A stretch of 64,000 nucleotides of DNA from Erythrobacter aureus. GTDB lineage: Bacteria; Pseudomonadota; Alphaproteobacteria; Sphingomonadales; Sphingomonadaceae. Position 1 is the first letter of the stretch; each line of letters begins with the position of its first letter. A model generated the notes under the pieces. That model searched no databases. It worked only from the letters and a program-made list of their open reading frames with translations, and was not told the DNA's origin. The position numbers and the translations under genes were made by a program. Below, piece by piece: positions 21,978 through 30,476 of this stretch. The stretch covers positions 1,714,501 to 1,778,500 of the forward strand of contig NZ_CP031357.1 in NCBI RefSeq assembly GCF_003355455.1. Reading direction: 5' to 3'.

Positions 21978-23212
21978 ATGCGCTGACCCTCCAGACCATC
22001 GTCACCGAAGAACTCGGCACTGCGCGTATCGGCGTGGTCGGCAAGACCAACGGCGATAGCAAGCTGCGCCGAATAGTCTGGTCGAGACGATTGCCGGGAT
22101 TCGGGACGCGCTACTACGCGAGTGGACGCACCATCTACATTGTCCAGGCCGCAATGCAGGGACGCACGCGGACCGTCACGATCGGCAACGCCAAGATACT
22201 GAGCGAAGTACAGGCGATGGATGTGGCGCGGCGCGTACTCTTGCGCGCGCAAGTCGGCCAGAATCCTGCGGAGAAGCGAAAGAAGCGCCGAAAGGTGCCG
22301 CTCTATGCTGACTTTCTCGATACCTACTGGTGCAAGGTTTCGCCAAGCTGGAAGACATCAACGCTGCACACTCATGGTTTGTATCGGCAGAACTACCTCC
22401 AATCGGCCTTTGCGGGGATGTTTCTCGATGAGATCGAGCAGTCCCATGTGCAGGAGTGGTTCAACCGTGTGACAGAAATTGGAGGGCCGGGTGCAGCAAA
22501 CCGGTCGTGCGAAATCCTGCGAGCACTGATGAACAAAGCCGAAGACTGGGGCATCAAGCCAGAAGGCTCAAACCCATGCACTTCGATCCGGATGAACAAG
22601 CGACGTAAGTGCGAGCGGTTCCTCTCCGACCAAGAGTTTCGGCGCCTTGGTGCGGCGATAGACAAACACCGTAGATCGAGACCGGTTCATTGCGCGGCAT
22701 TACAGCTCTTGATCCTGACTGGATGTCGACGATCCGAAATCACCGGATTGACTTGGAGCGAGGTCAAGGGCCGCCGCTTGCTCTTGACCGACAGCAAAAC
22801 CGGACCGCGGCTCGTCTGGCTGGGTGAAGCCGCTTGGACCATCATCAAATGCCTTCCACGTCACAAGCGCCGGCCGGAAGTGTTCTACAATCCGAAAACC
22901 CGCAGGAGCGTTGATCTGACTTGCCTTTGGAGAGACGTCCGCGAAGAGGCGGGTCTGCATGGTGTGCGCCTTCACGATCTGCGCCACAGCTTCGCCAGCC
23001 ACGCGGCCGCGCGCTCGGAAACACTCCCGATGATCGGCAAGCTGTTGGGACACAGGCATGTGACCACCACGGCTCGCTACGCTCATCTGGATGATGGGCC
23101 GGTGATCGAGGCTGGGCAGCGCATCGGCGACCTGACTGAAGAAATGATGGGTTCGAACCGTTCATTGAACCATAACACTATGTGTGATAGATCGGTGTTG
23201 CTGTATGACTAG
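21974..23212 (+). CDS. Tyrosine recombinase/integrase 2
   Basis: 412 residues, co-translated with integrase 1 by a 4-base overlap. It has the same architecture: LPGFGTRYYASGRTIYIV at the N-terminus, then the catalytic residues in LTGCRRSEITGL, DSKTGPRLVWL, HDLRHSFASHA, GKLLGHRHVTTTARYAHL. It is clearly a paralogue rather than a duplicate. Its 3' end overlaps the toxin gene by eight bases, making a four-gene operon with the TA pair. Two-recombinase operons of this kind may act together. Confidence 0.92.
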   Translation: MNALTLQTIVTEELGTARIGVVGKTNGDSKLRRIVWSRRLPGFGTRYYASGRTIYIVQAAMQGRTRTVTIGNAKILSEVQAMDVARRVLLRAQVGQNPAEKRKKRRKVPLYADFLDTYWCKVSPSWKTSTLHTHGLYRQNYLQSAFAGMFLDEIEQSHVQEWFNRVTEIGGPGAANRSCEILRALMNKAEDWGIKPEGSNPCTSIRMNKRRKCERFLSDQEFRRLGAAIDKHRRSRPVHCAALQLLILTGCRRSEITGLTWSEVKGRRLLLTDSKTGPRLVWLGEAAWTIIKCLPRHKRRPEVFYNPKTRRSVDLTCLWRDVREEAGLHGVRLHDLRHSFASHAAARSETLPMIGKLLGHRHVTTTARYAHLDDGPVIEAGQRIGDLTEEMMGSNRSLNHNTMCDRSVLLYD

Positions 23213-23594
23213 GAACCGGCGCATACGCATTTACGCAAACCGCTGGTTCGCCAAGTTCGCAGCGAAGGGAAAGATCAGCGATGCCACGCTTGCTGATGCC
23301 GTACGTCGAGCTGAGAGCGGCCTGATCGATGCCGACCTTGGCAGCGGTCTCATCAAGCAACGCATCGCGCGCGAAGGCGGAAGCAAATCGGGTGGCTATC
23401 GCTCGATCCTGATCTTCCGCTCAGGGGAACGCGCCATATTCGTGTTTGCCTTTGCCAAGAGCGCCAAGGCGAATCTGAGTAGGTCGGAATTGAAGGTCTA
23501 TCGCAAGGCGGCCAGTGTCATGCTGGAGCTGGGCGATGACGAAATTGAAATGGAAGTTGAGACAGGCCGATTGGTCGAGGTGAAAAGACGATGA
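23205..23594 (+). CDS. RelE/HigB-like toxin of a type II toxin-antitoxin system
   Basis: 129 residues from ATG 23205; a GTG at 23184 is less likely. Basic protein with IYANRWFAKFA, an SGLIKQRIAREGGSKSGGYRSI segment, and FVFAFAKSAKANLS, the pattern of the RelE family (pfam06296-like) in which toxin precedes antitoxin. These toxins are ribosome-dependent mRNA nucleases. It overlaps integrase 2 by eight bases and the antitoxin by four (ATGA). It probably stabilises the island. Confidence 0.85.
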   Translation: MTRNRRIRIYANRWFAKFAAKGKISDATLADAVRRAESGLIDADLGSGLIKQRIAREGGSKSGGYRSILIFRSGERAIFVFAFAKSAKANLSRSELKVYRKAASVMLELGDDEIEMEVETGRLVEVKRR

Positions 23595-23920
23595 GCAAGG
23601 CTAAGGCAAAGACCTACAAGAGCGAGGCGATGGCCGCCGTCCACGAAATGATGGAAGGCCTCCACGATGCTGGCACTATCGACAAACGCACAATGCGCGA
23701 GTTCGATGAAGCGTGCCTTGCGCCTGCTCCGGTTCTTTCCCCTGATGAGATCAAGGCGATCCGTGAGGCTGAGCATGTCTCGCAGCCGGTCTTCGCGCGC
23801 TATCTCAATGTGTCGAAGAACCTCGTGTCGGACTGGGAACGTGGGGCGAAGAAGCCTGGAGGTCCGGCGCTTCGTTTGCTGTCGATCATTCAGCGCAATG
23901 GGCTGGATGCAGTGGCTTAG
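23591..23920 (+). CDS. XRE-family antitoxin, HigA/NadS-like
   Basis: 109 residues. The C-terminal half is a helix-turn-helix (SPDEIKAIREAEHVSQPVFARYLNVSKNLVSDWERG at residues 55-90, described by its ends), typical of HigA/NadS antitoxins that bind toxin and autoregulate the operon. Toxin-first order is usual for this group. The start overlaps the toxin stop. Confidence 0.88.
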   Translation: MSKAKAKTYKSEAMAAVHEMMEGLHDAGTIDKRTMREFDEACLAPAPVLSPDEIKAIREAEHVSQPVFARYLNVSKNLVSDWERGAKKPGGPALRLLSIIQRNGLDAVA

Positions 23921-24152
23921 CACAAACTGAGTCCCGCATCTGCTCCTAACGGCCAGCCCAAACTAAGTTGCTATTCTATCCTAGGCCAATCCATCCTTTG
24001 CTGGTTCCTGTCGAATTAAGCGTACAGAGGCAATATGACTGCGGCGCCGACGCTCAACAAGCAGTCAGCAAAGTGTCTCCCTTTGTCACAATTCTTGGAT
24101 TAGTCTTTTTCAGCGTTCCCCGAGTTTTCAGATCAGTCAGCCTGTTCGAAGG
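23921..24152 (+). other. Intergenic, nothing recognised
   Basis: No gene is supported. A 22-codon ORF near 24034 with a weak AGAGG upstream looks random. Base composition drops from the integrase genes towards AT-richer sequence. Confidence 0.4.
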
Positions 24153-24461
24153 TTGAGCTTGGCTACGTTACAATTGGGAGAAAGCGCGCTTGCCACCTCC
24201 AACCCCAAAGTTGCATCTAATCTTGCCAGACATAACCACGACAAAAGGATTGATGACAGGATAATCGTTCTCCGTTCATCTGCCGACTCCAGTTGGACCC
24301 GTGATAATATTGCGAACCGGTTGTTGCTACCTATGGACAAAGAGCGCAGTATTAGCGGCACACAGGGCGATTATTTCAATCACGACCAAATTTTGTTTGA
24401 CATCAAAAGAATCGCTGGCAGACTGGCCGTACAGATTGAGTCGCTTCAAATAAATATTTGA
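24153..24461 (+). CDS. Hypothetical protein, uncertain
   Basis: 102 codons from a TTG start preceded by GAAGG. The sequence is protein-like in its second half (NRLLLPMDKERSISG, DILFDIKRIAGRLAVQIE-like helix near the end). No family is recognised, and the N-terminal third is low in structure. It lies in the gap between the TA pair and the RiPP-like operon. It could be a real small gene or a remnant; an opposite-strand ORF at 24137-24361 is less convincing. Confidence 0.3.
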   Translation: MSLATLQLGESALATSNPKVASNLARHNHDKRIDDRIIVLRSSADSSWTRDNIANRLLLPMDKERSISGTQGDYFNHDQILFDIKRIAGRLAVQIESLQINI

Positions 24462-24510
24462 TTTCCCGCCTGCCGCTCAGGCGAGCTGGTCGTTCGTCTG
24501 ATTTTAGTAA

Positions 24511-24783
24511 GGCCGAATAGTACTTGTCGAACGATGTCGGGTTAATGCCCGGTTTCGTACGCTGGCGCGCTCGTGTCGGCGTGAGAGGGGTGAAGAAGGG
24601 GCTGAGCTACTCTTTGAAATCCCAGAATATCTGCTCGCAGCTCTGTTAATCGGAGCGGCTTGGCTCGGGTGCATGCTTGGTGACTTTGGCTTGGATTTTC
24701 AAACTTGGGTCCATGCCGGGAGTTTGCTTCGCGAGCACTGGAGTGAAGTGCGGGTGGAAACAGGAGTAAGTCAAAATGACTGA
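24511..24783 (+). pseudogene. Start-less remnant with one membrane helix
   Basis: The frame is open from 24511 to the TGA at 24781-24783 but has no ATG/GTG/TTG near its beginning. The translated stretch looks genuine: GAELLFEIPEYLLAALLIG, then WLGCMLGDFGLDFQTWVHAG and LLREHWSEVRVETG, one membrane helix and an amphipathic tail. No family is recognised. Its end overlaps the ATG of the candidate precursor. It may be a decayed gene, or a gene whose 5' end was lost when the cluster was inserted. Confidence 0.35.
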
Positions 24784-24937
24784 TCTGACTACAAACAGGC
24801 GAGTATCGTTCCACTGCTCAAGTGAAAGCAATCCAGGGATCGTTTTCGGTCGAAAAGGCCACGGAATGGCGGTGACTGCCGGTCGCTGTTCAAGCTCGAG
24901 TTCGAGCTCGTGCACGAGTTGTGCCGTACCGGTCTAG
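24776..24937 (+). CDS. Candidate RiPP (TOMM) precursor peptide, 53 residues
   Basis: ATG 24776 has CAGGAG nine bases upstream. The peptide begins MTDLTTNRRV and ends with a core-like tail RCSSSSSSSCTSCAVPV (residues 37-53): three Cys, eight Ser and one Thr in the last 17 residues. Cys/Ser/Thr-dense tails are the substrates of YcaO cyclodehydratases, which form azolines, and SagB-type oxidases, which make azoles. Both enzymes are encoded directly downstream. MAVTAG just before the tail is a possible leader/core boundary. Oddities: the leader is basic and itself carries one Cys, and a minus-strand ORF (24646-24915) spans the same bases. The Ser codons alternate TCG with AGC/AGT, so the run is not a simple codon repeat. 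Confidence 0.55.
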   Translation: MTDLTTNRRVSFHCSSESNPGIVFGRKGHGMAVTAGRCSSSSSSSCTSCAVPV

Positions 24938-25075
24938 CGTAAACATCCATCACCCGACTGCGTGGGCTTCACTACCGCAAGTGCACTTTTGAAAGAACAG
25001 ATCGATTTGCTCGACTTCCAGAAGCGCGCGTTTCGTGCGGCTACCAAGTGAGTGCTCGAGTTGCGTTGGGTTAAT

Positions 25076-25144
25076 TGGAGTGAACAATATGCAAAATCGA
25101 AGAAGGGACAACCGCACCCGTTTCTTTGACCCAGTTCGATCTGA
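25076..25144 (+). promoter_or_regulatory. YcaO start region with a possible one-base frameshift
   Basis: The best ribosome binding site here is GGAG at about 25077, eight bases before ATG 25089. That ATG is out of frame with YcaO. Removing one A from the AAAA run at 25093-25096 would give MQIEEGTTAPVSLTQFDLM, reading smoothly into YcaO. Otherwise translation must start at TTG 25126 or ATG 25144, neither with a visible binding site. The out-of-frame peptide would run to 25274. Confidence 0.4.
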
Positions 25145-26418
25145 TGAGCCGCGCACTCGATACGGAGTTCGGAATCATCGAACAGGTTTCGCGTATGGGA
25201 CTACAGCCCGGAGAGTCCGACCTGCACTATGCGGTTGCGGTTTCGCAAAATCCTTCCGCCATTTCGCCTCATAGCCGCGATATGCCATTGCCGAGAGCGG
25301 ACCGGCAAGCAGCGGGTGCAGGCATGGGCTGGGATGCAGCCCTTTGGTCCACTCTCGGAGAATCGCTCGAACGCTATTCTGCGTCGGTCATCGAGCCCGA
25401 CAGCGTCACGATTGCCCGCGGCGAGGATCTTGAAGGACCGATATTGTCTCCGCTCTCGTTCGTGTTGTTCAGCGAGGAACAGTACGCCCGTGAGGGTTTT
25501 CCGTATTTGAAGTGGACACCGCAGGAAGTGTTTGCCTGGACCAAGACCATGCGGCTCGCCACAGGCGAAGAGTACTGGGTTCCGGCCGACTTTGTCTATC
25601 TGGCGCATGCGGGCGGGAATCCGAGACGGCTCGACAAGGGATACAGCACAGGACTTGGCGCGCATCGCACACCGGCTTTAGCAGCCACGACGGCAATTAA
25701 GGAACTGGTTGAGCGGGACGCCTATATCGGGCGTTTCCTGGTCGGTGCGAAGCCGCCGCGTGTACCGCAATCGATATTGCGCAGGGTAGCGGGCCAGGCG
25801 GTCGAGCGTCTTGAGCAGAACGGCCTGGAATTGCTTTGCTTCGACCTTACAAGCGATGTCGGGCTCCCCACGGCGCTGTGCCATATTATCTTGCCCGATG
25901 GCCTCGGGATCGCGTCCGGCGCCAGCTGTCAAGTGTCTCCCAAAGCTGCGCTGAAAAAAGCGGCGACCGAGTGCCTTCACACCTTCAACTGGCTAATAGA
26001 CATGAACCGCTGGCCGGTGGAGACGACGCTGGAGGATATCCATGATTTCGTTGATCATGTGACCTATCACCGCCGACCGGAGGCCGTTGCCCAATATTCG
26101 CTTTTTCTTGACGGTCCGGAAGGTGCACCGATGATGGATGTGACCCCCTTCGAAGGTTCACCGGGAGAAGAACTCGATCATATCGTGGCCGCTGTCGAAG
26201 GTGCCGGTCATCCAGTCTACCTCTCCGACGTCACGTCGAGCGATATAGCCGACCTCGGCTTCACAGTCTTTCGCGCCATCGCACCGACGTTGCAGCCGAT
26301 GTACGCAGGCGGAGACGCGCAGCATCTCGATCGCCGACGATTGCGACAGGTTGCCGAGTTCAACGGGCTAGAGTGGAGCGAAAGTCTGATCAATACCAAT
26401 CCCCATCCCTTCCCGTGA
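25126..26418 (+). CDS. YcaO-family cyclodehydratase (TOMM D protein)
   Basis: About 430 residues. YcaO proteins activate amide backbones with ATP to form thiazolines and oxazolines from Cys/Ser/Thr of a precursor. The ATP/Mg-site motifs are present: SLGESLERYSASV (about residues 73-85), then STGLGAHRTPALAATTAIKE with LVERDAYIGRF (about 170-205). The C-terminus reads NPHPFP, ending in the PxPxP motif characteristic of azoline-forming YcaOs. There is no fused ThiF/E1 domain and none is seen nearby, although most TOMM YcaOs need such a partner to bind the leader. The real start may be ATG 25089 if a one-base error is corrected. SagB follows after seven bases. Confidence 0.88.
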   Translation: MTQFDLMSRALDTEFGIIEQVSRMGLQPGESDLHYAVAVSQNPSAISPHSRDMPLPRADRQAAGAGMGWDAALWSTLGESLERYSASVIEPDSVTIARGEDLEGPILSPLSFVLFSEEQYAREGFPYLKWTPQEVFAWTKTMRLATGEEYWVPADFVYLAHAGGNPRRLDKGYSTGLGAHRTPALAATTAIKELVERDAYIGRFLVGAKPPRVPQSILRRVAGQAVERLEQNGLELLCFDLTSDVGLPTALCHIILPDGLGIASGASCQVSPKAALKKAATECLHTFNWLIDMNRWPVETTLEDIHDFVDHVTYHRRPEAVAQYSLFLDGPEGAPMMDVTPFEGSPGEELDHIVAAVEGAGHPVYLSDVTSSDIADLGFTVFRAIAPTLQPMYAGGDAQHLDRRRLRQVAEFNGLEWSESLINTNPHPFP

Positions 26419-26425
26419 GGCTGCC

Positions 26426-27274
26426 ATGACCCATCGCCCAGAAGACAAGCTCGTCAATCCAGGCATTCAACCGATCGGCCTCGATGAAGTGATCGACTTT
26501 CATGAATCGACCAAAGGAACGGTCGAGAGCGACTACCTCTTCGCTGAAAACGTTTACCAGTATCTGTTCGAGTACCGCGGGAAAATGGAGACGTCCGCAA
26601 ACCGCAAGAACTACTTCGCTTTTCGTCGTATCGAACTGCCTCAAGTCGCATTGCCCGATGTCCCCTATTCCGAGGTCATTGCAAAGCGGGTTTCGCAGCG
26701 CGATTTTACCGGGGCAGCACTATCATTGGAGCGCCTTTCGCAGTTGCTCGCGCCGTTCCGCAGTACGCGCGAAACCGTCGTGGACGAAGACTTCGATATA
26801 CGGCTGAATTTGCGGCCCTATGCGTCCCCTGGAGGACTGTATCCGTGTGAATTGTATGTCGCGCTTCTGACGGTGGAAGATCAGCCGCCGACCATCTGCC
26901 ACTACAATCCGCGCGAGCACGCGCTGACGCCAATTTCAAAGATCGATCCGAAGACGTTCTGGGCAGCGTTGGGAGAGCGCGGCAATGCCGGGCTTGCGGG
27001 CAGCGGAGCTTGCTTCCTGATTTCCTCGATGTTCGAACGCACGGTCGCGAAATACGGACCTTTGGGTTACAGATTTGCGATGATCGAAAGCGGGATAATG
27101 GCTCATCATCTCACGCTGTCGGCTGCTGCATGCGATCTGGGTTCGCTGGTTTGGGGAGGCTATTTCGATGAAGAAGCGAACGCCCTGTTCGATGCAGACG
27201 GTTTCTCCGAAACGATAGTGAATTGTGTTTTCGTCGGCCACTCAAGCAACCCGACGGTCCCGTTTGATGGGTAA
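26426..27274 (+). CDS. SagB-type FMN-dependent azoline dehydrogenase
   Basis: 282 residues, nitroreductase fold. The N-terminal part has YLFAENVYQYLFEYRGKMET, then YSEVIAKRVSQRDF (the FMN-binding RxSxRxF-like start), RPYASPGGLYPCELYV (typical SagB core), and a late GSLVWGGYFDEEANALF. SagB enzymes oxidise azolines to aromatic azoles in RiPP clusters. GAGG lies seven bases before ATG 26426. The stop overlaps the next gene by eight bases. Family placement is firm; the substrate is inferred from the neighbouring YcaO and candidate precursor. Confidence 0.88.
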   Translation: MTHRPEDKLVNPGIQPIGLDEVIDFHESTKGTVESDYLFAENVYQYLFEYRGKMETSANRKNYFAFRRIELPQVALPDVPYSEVIAKRVSQRDFTGAALSLERLSQLLAPFRSTRETVVDEDFDIRLNLRPYASPGGLYPCELYVALLTVEDQPPTICHYNPREHALTPISKIDPKTFWAALGERGNAGLAGSGACFLISSMFERTVAKYGPLGYRFAMIESGIMAHHLTLSAAACDLGSLVWGGYFDEEANALFDADGFSETIVNCVFVGHSSNPTVPFDG

Positions 27275-28508
27275 GATTTCACCCTTCGCCCAGTTTGTCG
27301 CCGGCGCTGCCAACGGGCGGGTCACCGGGCAGTTCGAAGCGATTGCCCCGTTTCTCAGCGCATCTCATCACGCGCGCATGCTGGGGCGCGTCGAACTGGA
27401 GGGCGTCGCCGGAGGTGGTGATCAACCGGTTTATTGGATCAGGGGTGAAGAACCGGATTCTGAGACGCAAAAAACGGTACGGGAGGCCTACGAATTCGCT
27501 TCGAAGCTTTTGTCGGCGCGGCCTACTGTCCTCATTTCGATTTCGCCGCAGGGTACGAGATCGCGACCGGAATGTGTTCGGTTGGCTGACGATTTCGGCT
27601 GTGCGCTGATCCCCTTCAACTCGCTTGAGCCGGAAGTTTTCGTACATGAGATCGCCCATCTCTGTTGCTTTTCAGGGCACCCGATCCTGGACGAAGGCAT
27701 AGCATTCTATGCCGAGCATGAGTTTACAAGGGCGCGTCAGTTCGTTGATGCGCCGCCGATGAATCTGACGGATGCGTGCCGGAATGTGCGCACACATGAC
27801 GATCTGGCCGAGTTCCCGCACGCGTTTCAGGTTGCTTTCGGTCGCGCGTCATCGCGTATCATCGGTGCGCTGGTGAATGCTGAAATCGAACTTGATGTTC
27901 TGTGTGGAAAGATGAAGTTCGTAGAGCCGGGCGATCAATTACTCGCGAAGCTGGAAACCATCATCGATCGCAGGCAGCTCGACGAGGCTTGGGGTTGGTC
28001 CGCGCAATCGAAACCGGACTTAATGTCATCGCAGGAAATCCTCGCCTTCGTCGATGGCTCGCTTGCCGATGAGCCGCTTCATCGGCTGTCGGCCTTCGGT
28101 CAGTTTCTTGCGCGAACGCAGATGCTCTTCTCAGATCCCGAATACGATACAGGCCATGTCGCATTCGCGCTCCAGCATAGCGAGTGGCGCAGATCTGGAG
28201 AATTGTCAGAGCCGGCGACCGAGGCGCATCAGGCGGTGATTGAGCTCTACCGAATGGTAGACGACGCGATCGGGTGCTTGGGCGACCCGGGCGAGCTATG
28301 GGAACAATCGTACGCCCACCTTTCGGCCTCGCTCGCACGCTATCCGGATGACCCCCTTCTGGCGGCGGCTGCCCTGATCTACCTTGCAAAGACACAGATG
28401 CCTGAGATTCCGGGCGCGCCATCGATAGAAGTGCTGTCGGCCAAGTGGCGGAATGACGAGGTTTTCGGCCGCGCTTTTGCAAGTTTGAAGGAGCGCATTT
28501 GTGAATAG
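27267..28508 (+). CDS. Zincin-like protein of unknown family in the RiPP operon
   Basis: 413 residues from ATG 27267, overlapping SagB by eight bases. The only clear motif is VHEIAHLC (His about 128), followed by HPILDEGIAFYAEHEF, an HExxH plus downstream Glu arrangement of a gluzincin metallopeptidase. No signal peptide, so it is probably cytoplasmic. Candidate roles are leader peptidase for the modified precursor, or a divergent leader-binding partner replacing the missing E1 protein. The C-terminal 150 residues are helical (LSASLARYPDDPLLAAAALIYLA). It overlaps the ABC ATPase by eight bases. No family was recognised beyond the zinc motif. Confidence 0.7.
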   Translation: MGKISPFAQFVAGAANGRVTGQFEAIAPFLSASHHARMLGRVELEGVAGGGDQPVYWIRGEEPDSETQKTVREAYEFASKLLSARPTVLISISPQGTRSRPECVRLADDFGCALIPFNSLEPEVFVHEIAHLCCFSGHPILDEGIAFYAEHEFTRARQFVDAPPMNLTDACRNVRTHDDLAEFPHAFQVAFGRASSRIIGALVNAEIELDVLCGKMKFVEPGDQLLAKLETIIDRRQLDEAWGWSAQSKPDLMSSQEILAFVDGSLADEPLHRLSAFGQFLARTQMLFSDPEYDTGHVAFALQHSEWRRSGELSEPATEAHQAVIELYRMVDDAIGCLGDPGELWEQSYAHLSASLARYPDDPLLAAAALIYLAKTQMPEIPGAPSIEVLSAKWRNDEVFGRAFASLKERICE

Positions 28509-29439
28509 TAGCCAGAAGATCGTGCTACCTGAACCCACAAGCGCGCTGGTGGTAAATAGCCTTACGCTCCTTGGGTCCGACGGGTTCGTCCTGAACGTAC
28601 CGGAGCTTTCGATCGAGCAAGGTTCGATCGTCGCTATTATCGGCGCGAATGGCTCGGGTAAGACAAGTCTCCTCGAAGCTATCCTCGGATTGCGAAAGGC
28701 CAAATCGGGTGATGCGAAATTCCGGGGCCGGAACCTGGATACTCTGGTTCGGAAAGAGCTGGGTGTATACCTTCAGTCCGCCAGCTTTGAACCGAGCATG
28801 CTTGTCGGCGAAATACTCGCTCTGCATGCCAGCCTTTATGACCATGTAGAAGTCAATCTTCGCGAAACACTCGGCATTGACGAGTTGAAGAAGAAGACCT
28901 TCGAGCATTGCTCGACCGGCCAGCGCCAACGGGTTGGGATCTATCTTGCTTTGGCCAGTCGGCCACGCCTTTCGATACTCGATGAGCCCACCTCCGGGCT
29001 GGATGCAAGTGCGGCGGCGGCATTTCGAAAGCACCTTGGAGAAACGGACTGGCGAAGCTCCCAGCGGACCTGTGTCATCGTCACCCACACCGATGCCGAT
29101 GCGCGCCTCGCTGAACGCGTTGTCTGGTTAAACCAGGGCAAGATCGTAGGCGATGGACCGCTTGATGCGTTGATCTCCGCTCGGCTCGGCCCCAGGCACC
29201 TAGTTCTTAATCACCTCACCGTCGATCAGCACAAGTCGATCAAGAAGGCTATCCCCAGCGGTTCCGTGGTGCGCGAGACGTTCGATGGTGAACGGCATAC
29301 AATCCATGTCTTCGGCGACGATCAATTCGAGCGGGAGTTGTTGCCGAGACTTCAGGACGAACGGAGGCTTAGCTACACGGCCTCCGAAACCGGCGCTGAG
29401 GATCTAGTGCTTTTTGGAATGCAGGAGACGGACCAATGA
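28501..29439 (+). CDS. ABC transporter ATP-binding protein
   Basis: 312 residues; GTG start with AGGAG upstream. Walker A GANGSGKTS (about residue 51), signature STGQRQR, Walker B LSILDEPTSGLD, and H-loop VTHTD are all present. The C-terminal 80 residues form a DrrA/CcmA-like extension. It overlaps the permease by four bases. With that permease it makes an ABC-2-type exporter, most likely for the modified peptide or for self-resistance. Confidence 0.92.
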   Translation: MNSSQKIVLPEPTSALVVNSLTLLGSDGFVLNVPELSIEQGSIVAIIGANGSGKTSLLEAILGLRKAKSGDAKFRGRNLDTLVRKELGVYLQSASFEPSMLVGEILALHASLYDHVEVNLRETLGIDELKKKTFEHCSTGQRQRVGIYLALASRPRLSILDEPTSGLDASAAAAFRKHLGETDWRSSQRTCVIVTHTDADARLAERVVWLNQGKIVGDGPLDALISARLGPRHLVLNHLTVDQHKSIKKAIPSGSVVRETFDGERHTIHVFGDDQFERELLPRLQDERRLSYTASETGAEDLVLFGMQETDQ

Positions 29440-30476
29440 GCGCACTCAAGACAGCCACATTGGTCGAATACAATTCGTTTATCCGACAGCCGGTCTCTTT
29501 GTTCTGGACCTTCGTATATCCGATCGTCCTGTTGCTGATCCTCGCCTTTGTGTTCGGTGGATCGTCGGTAATGTCTTTCTCGGTTTTCAGCCAAGACAGC
29601 GTAGCGGAAGCGAGGTTCGAAGGCGCTGCCAAATTGCTGGAGGAAAGTGGCTGGACTATCGAACGCGCCGACGACGACGAGGGCGCGGAAGTGATTCTCA
29701 AATCGGAGACCGACGGCTCCATCGAAGTGGGGGGATCGGTGAGTCAGGAAACACTATCGTCTGTACGCCTCGCGCTTGCGGCGGAGTCTGGAACCGATGC
29801 AACGGACGTGCCTGGCCTGTCCCCTGATGCCTCTGGGGCGCAAAGCGAAGGTTCCGAAGACTATCGACTATTCCTCGTATCAGGTATTGTAGCGCTTTCG
29901 GTAGTTAGTCTGGCACTGTTCGGTTTTACCCCCGTGCTTGTTGCGAACCGCGCTGCTGGTCGCCTGAAATGGCTCGCATATTGGCCGCTTGGTAAACTTC
30001 GATATCTCATCGCCTTTACTGTCTCACGCGCTGTCGTGATCATCCTTTTCTCTATGTTCTTGCTTTACGGCTTTGGTTGGCTTTACGGCGCAGAGGCCAT
30101 CTGGAACGCGCCGACAGCAATTGCTCTGATCGTCTCATTAGTCGCCGGGACATTTGCGTTTTTGGCGCTGGGACTTTTGCTGGCGAGCGTCCTGACGAAG
30201 CCCATGACTGCGGCAGCAGTCGTCAATCTGCTGAACTTGCCAATCCTTTTCTTGTCGGATCTGGTCGTACCTTTGAGCGTATTGCCGGACTCAGTGGCGG
30301 CGACTGCCAAGCTTTCTCCAGTTTACCTTTTTGTCGACAACATCCGTACCATCTTCGAAAATGGTGCCGCGGTTCTCACAATAGGCGACATCTTTGTCTG
30401 GGTTGGTCTAATCGCAACCGGTGTCATCGCATACTTGGTGTCCGCAAAACTGTTCAAGATTTCGGAAGATGGCTAG
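29436..30476 (+). CDS. ABC-2-type transporter permease
   Basis: 346 residues. One N-terminal membrane helix (about 21-43), a periplasmic domain of about 100 residues, then five helices (from about residue 145) ending with a cytoplasmic tail. This is the ABC-2 exporter layout. Translation is coupled to the ATPase (ATGA) and overlaps the Rieske gene by eight bases. Export of the RiPP product is inferred from the operon. Confidence 0.88.
   Translation: MSALKTATLVEYNSFIRQPVSLFWTFVYPIVLLLILAFVFGGSSVMSFSVFSQDSVAEARFEGAAKLLEESGWTIERADDDEGAEVILKSETDGSIEVGGSVSQETLSSVRLALAAESGTDATDVPGLSPDASGAQSEGSEDYRLFLVSGIVALSVVSLALFGFTPVLVANRAAGRLKWLAYWPLGKLRYLIAFTVSRAVVIILFSMFLLYGFGWLYGAEAIWNAPTAIALIVSLVAGTFAFLALGLLLASVLTKPMTAAAVVNLLNLPILFLSDLVVPLSVLPDSVAATAKLSPVYLFVDNIRTIFENGAAVLTIGDIFVWVGLIATGVIAYLVSAKLFKISEDG

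Noticed and set aside
24646..24915. Minus-strand ORF over the candidate precursor
   Set aside because: It begins with an ELELE-type stretch caused by the alternating Ser codons on the other strand, has no ribosome binding site that I can see, and points away from the operon. It remains a caution for the precursor call.
24962..25051. 29-codon GTG ORF (ALLKEQIDLLDFQKRAF) between precursor and YcaO
   Set aside because: Protein-like but very short, with no Cys/Ser core and no clear binding site; it is in the same frame as the precursor after its stop, so it may be a remnant. Not supported as a gene.
25089..25274. 61-codon ORF with a CGCG motif and a good ribosome binding site
   Set aside because: Most of it overlaps YcaO in another frame and has Arg-rich shadow-like sequence; a one-base indel at the YcaO start explains the binding site better than a second precursor.
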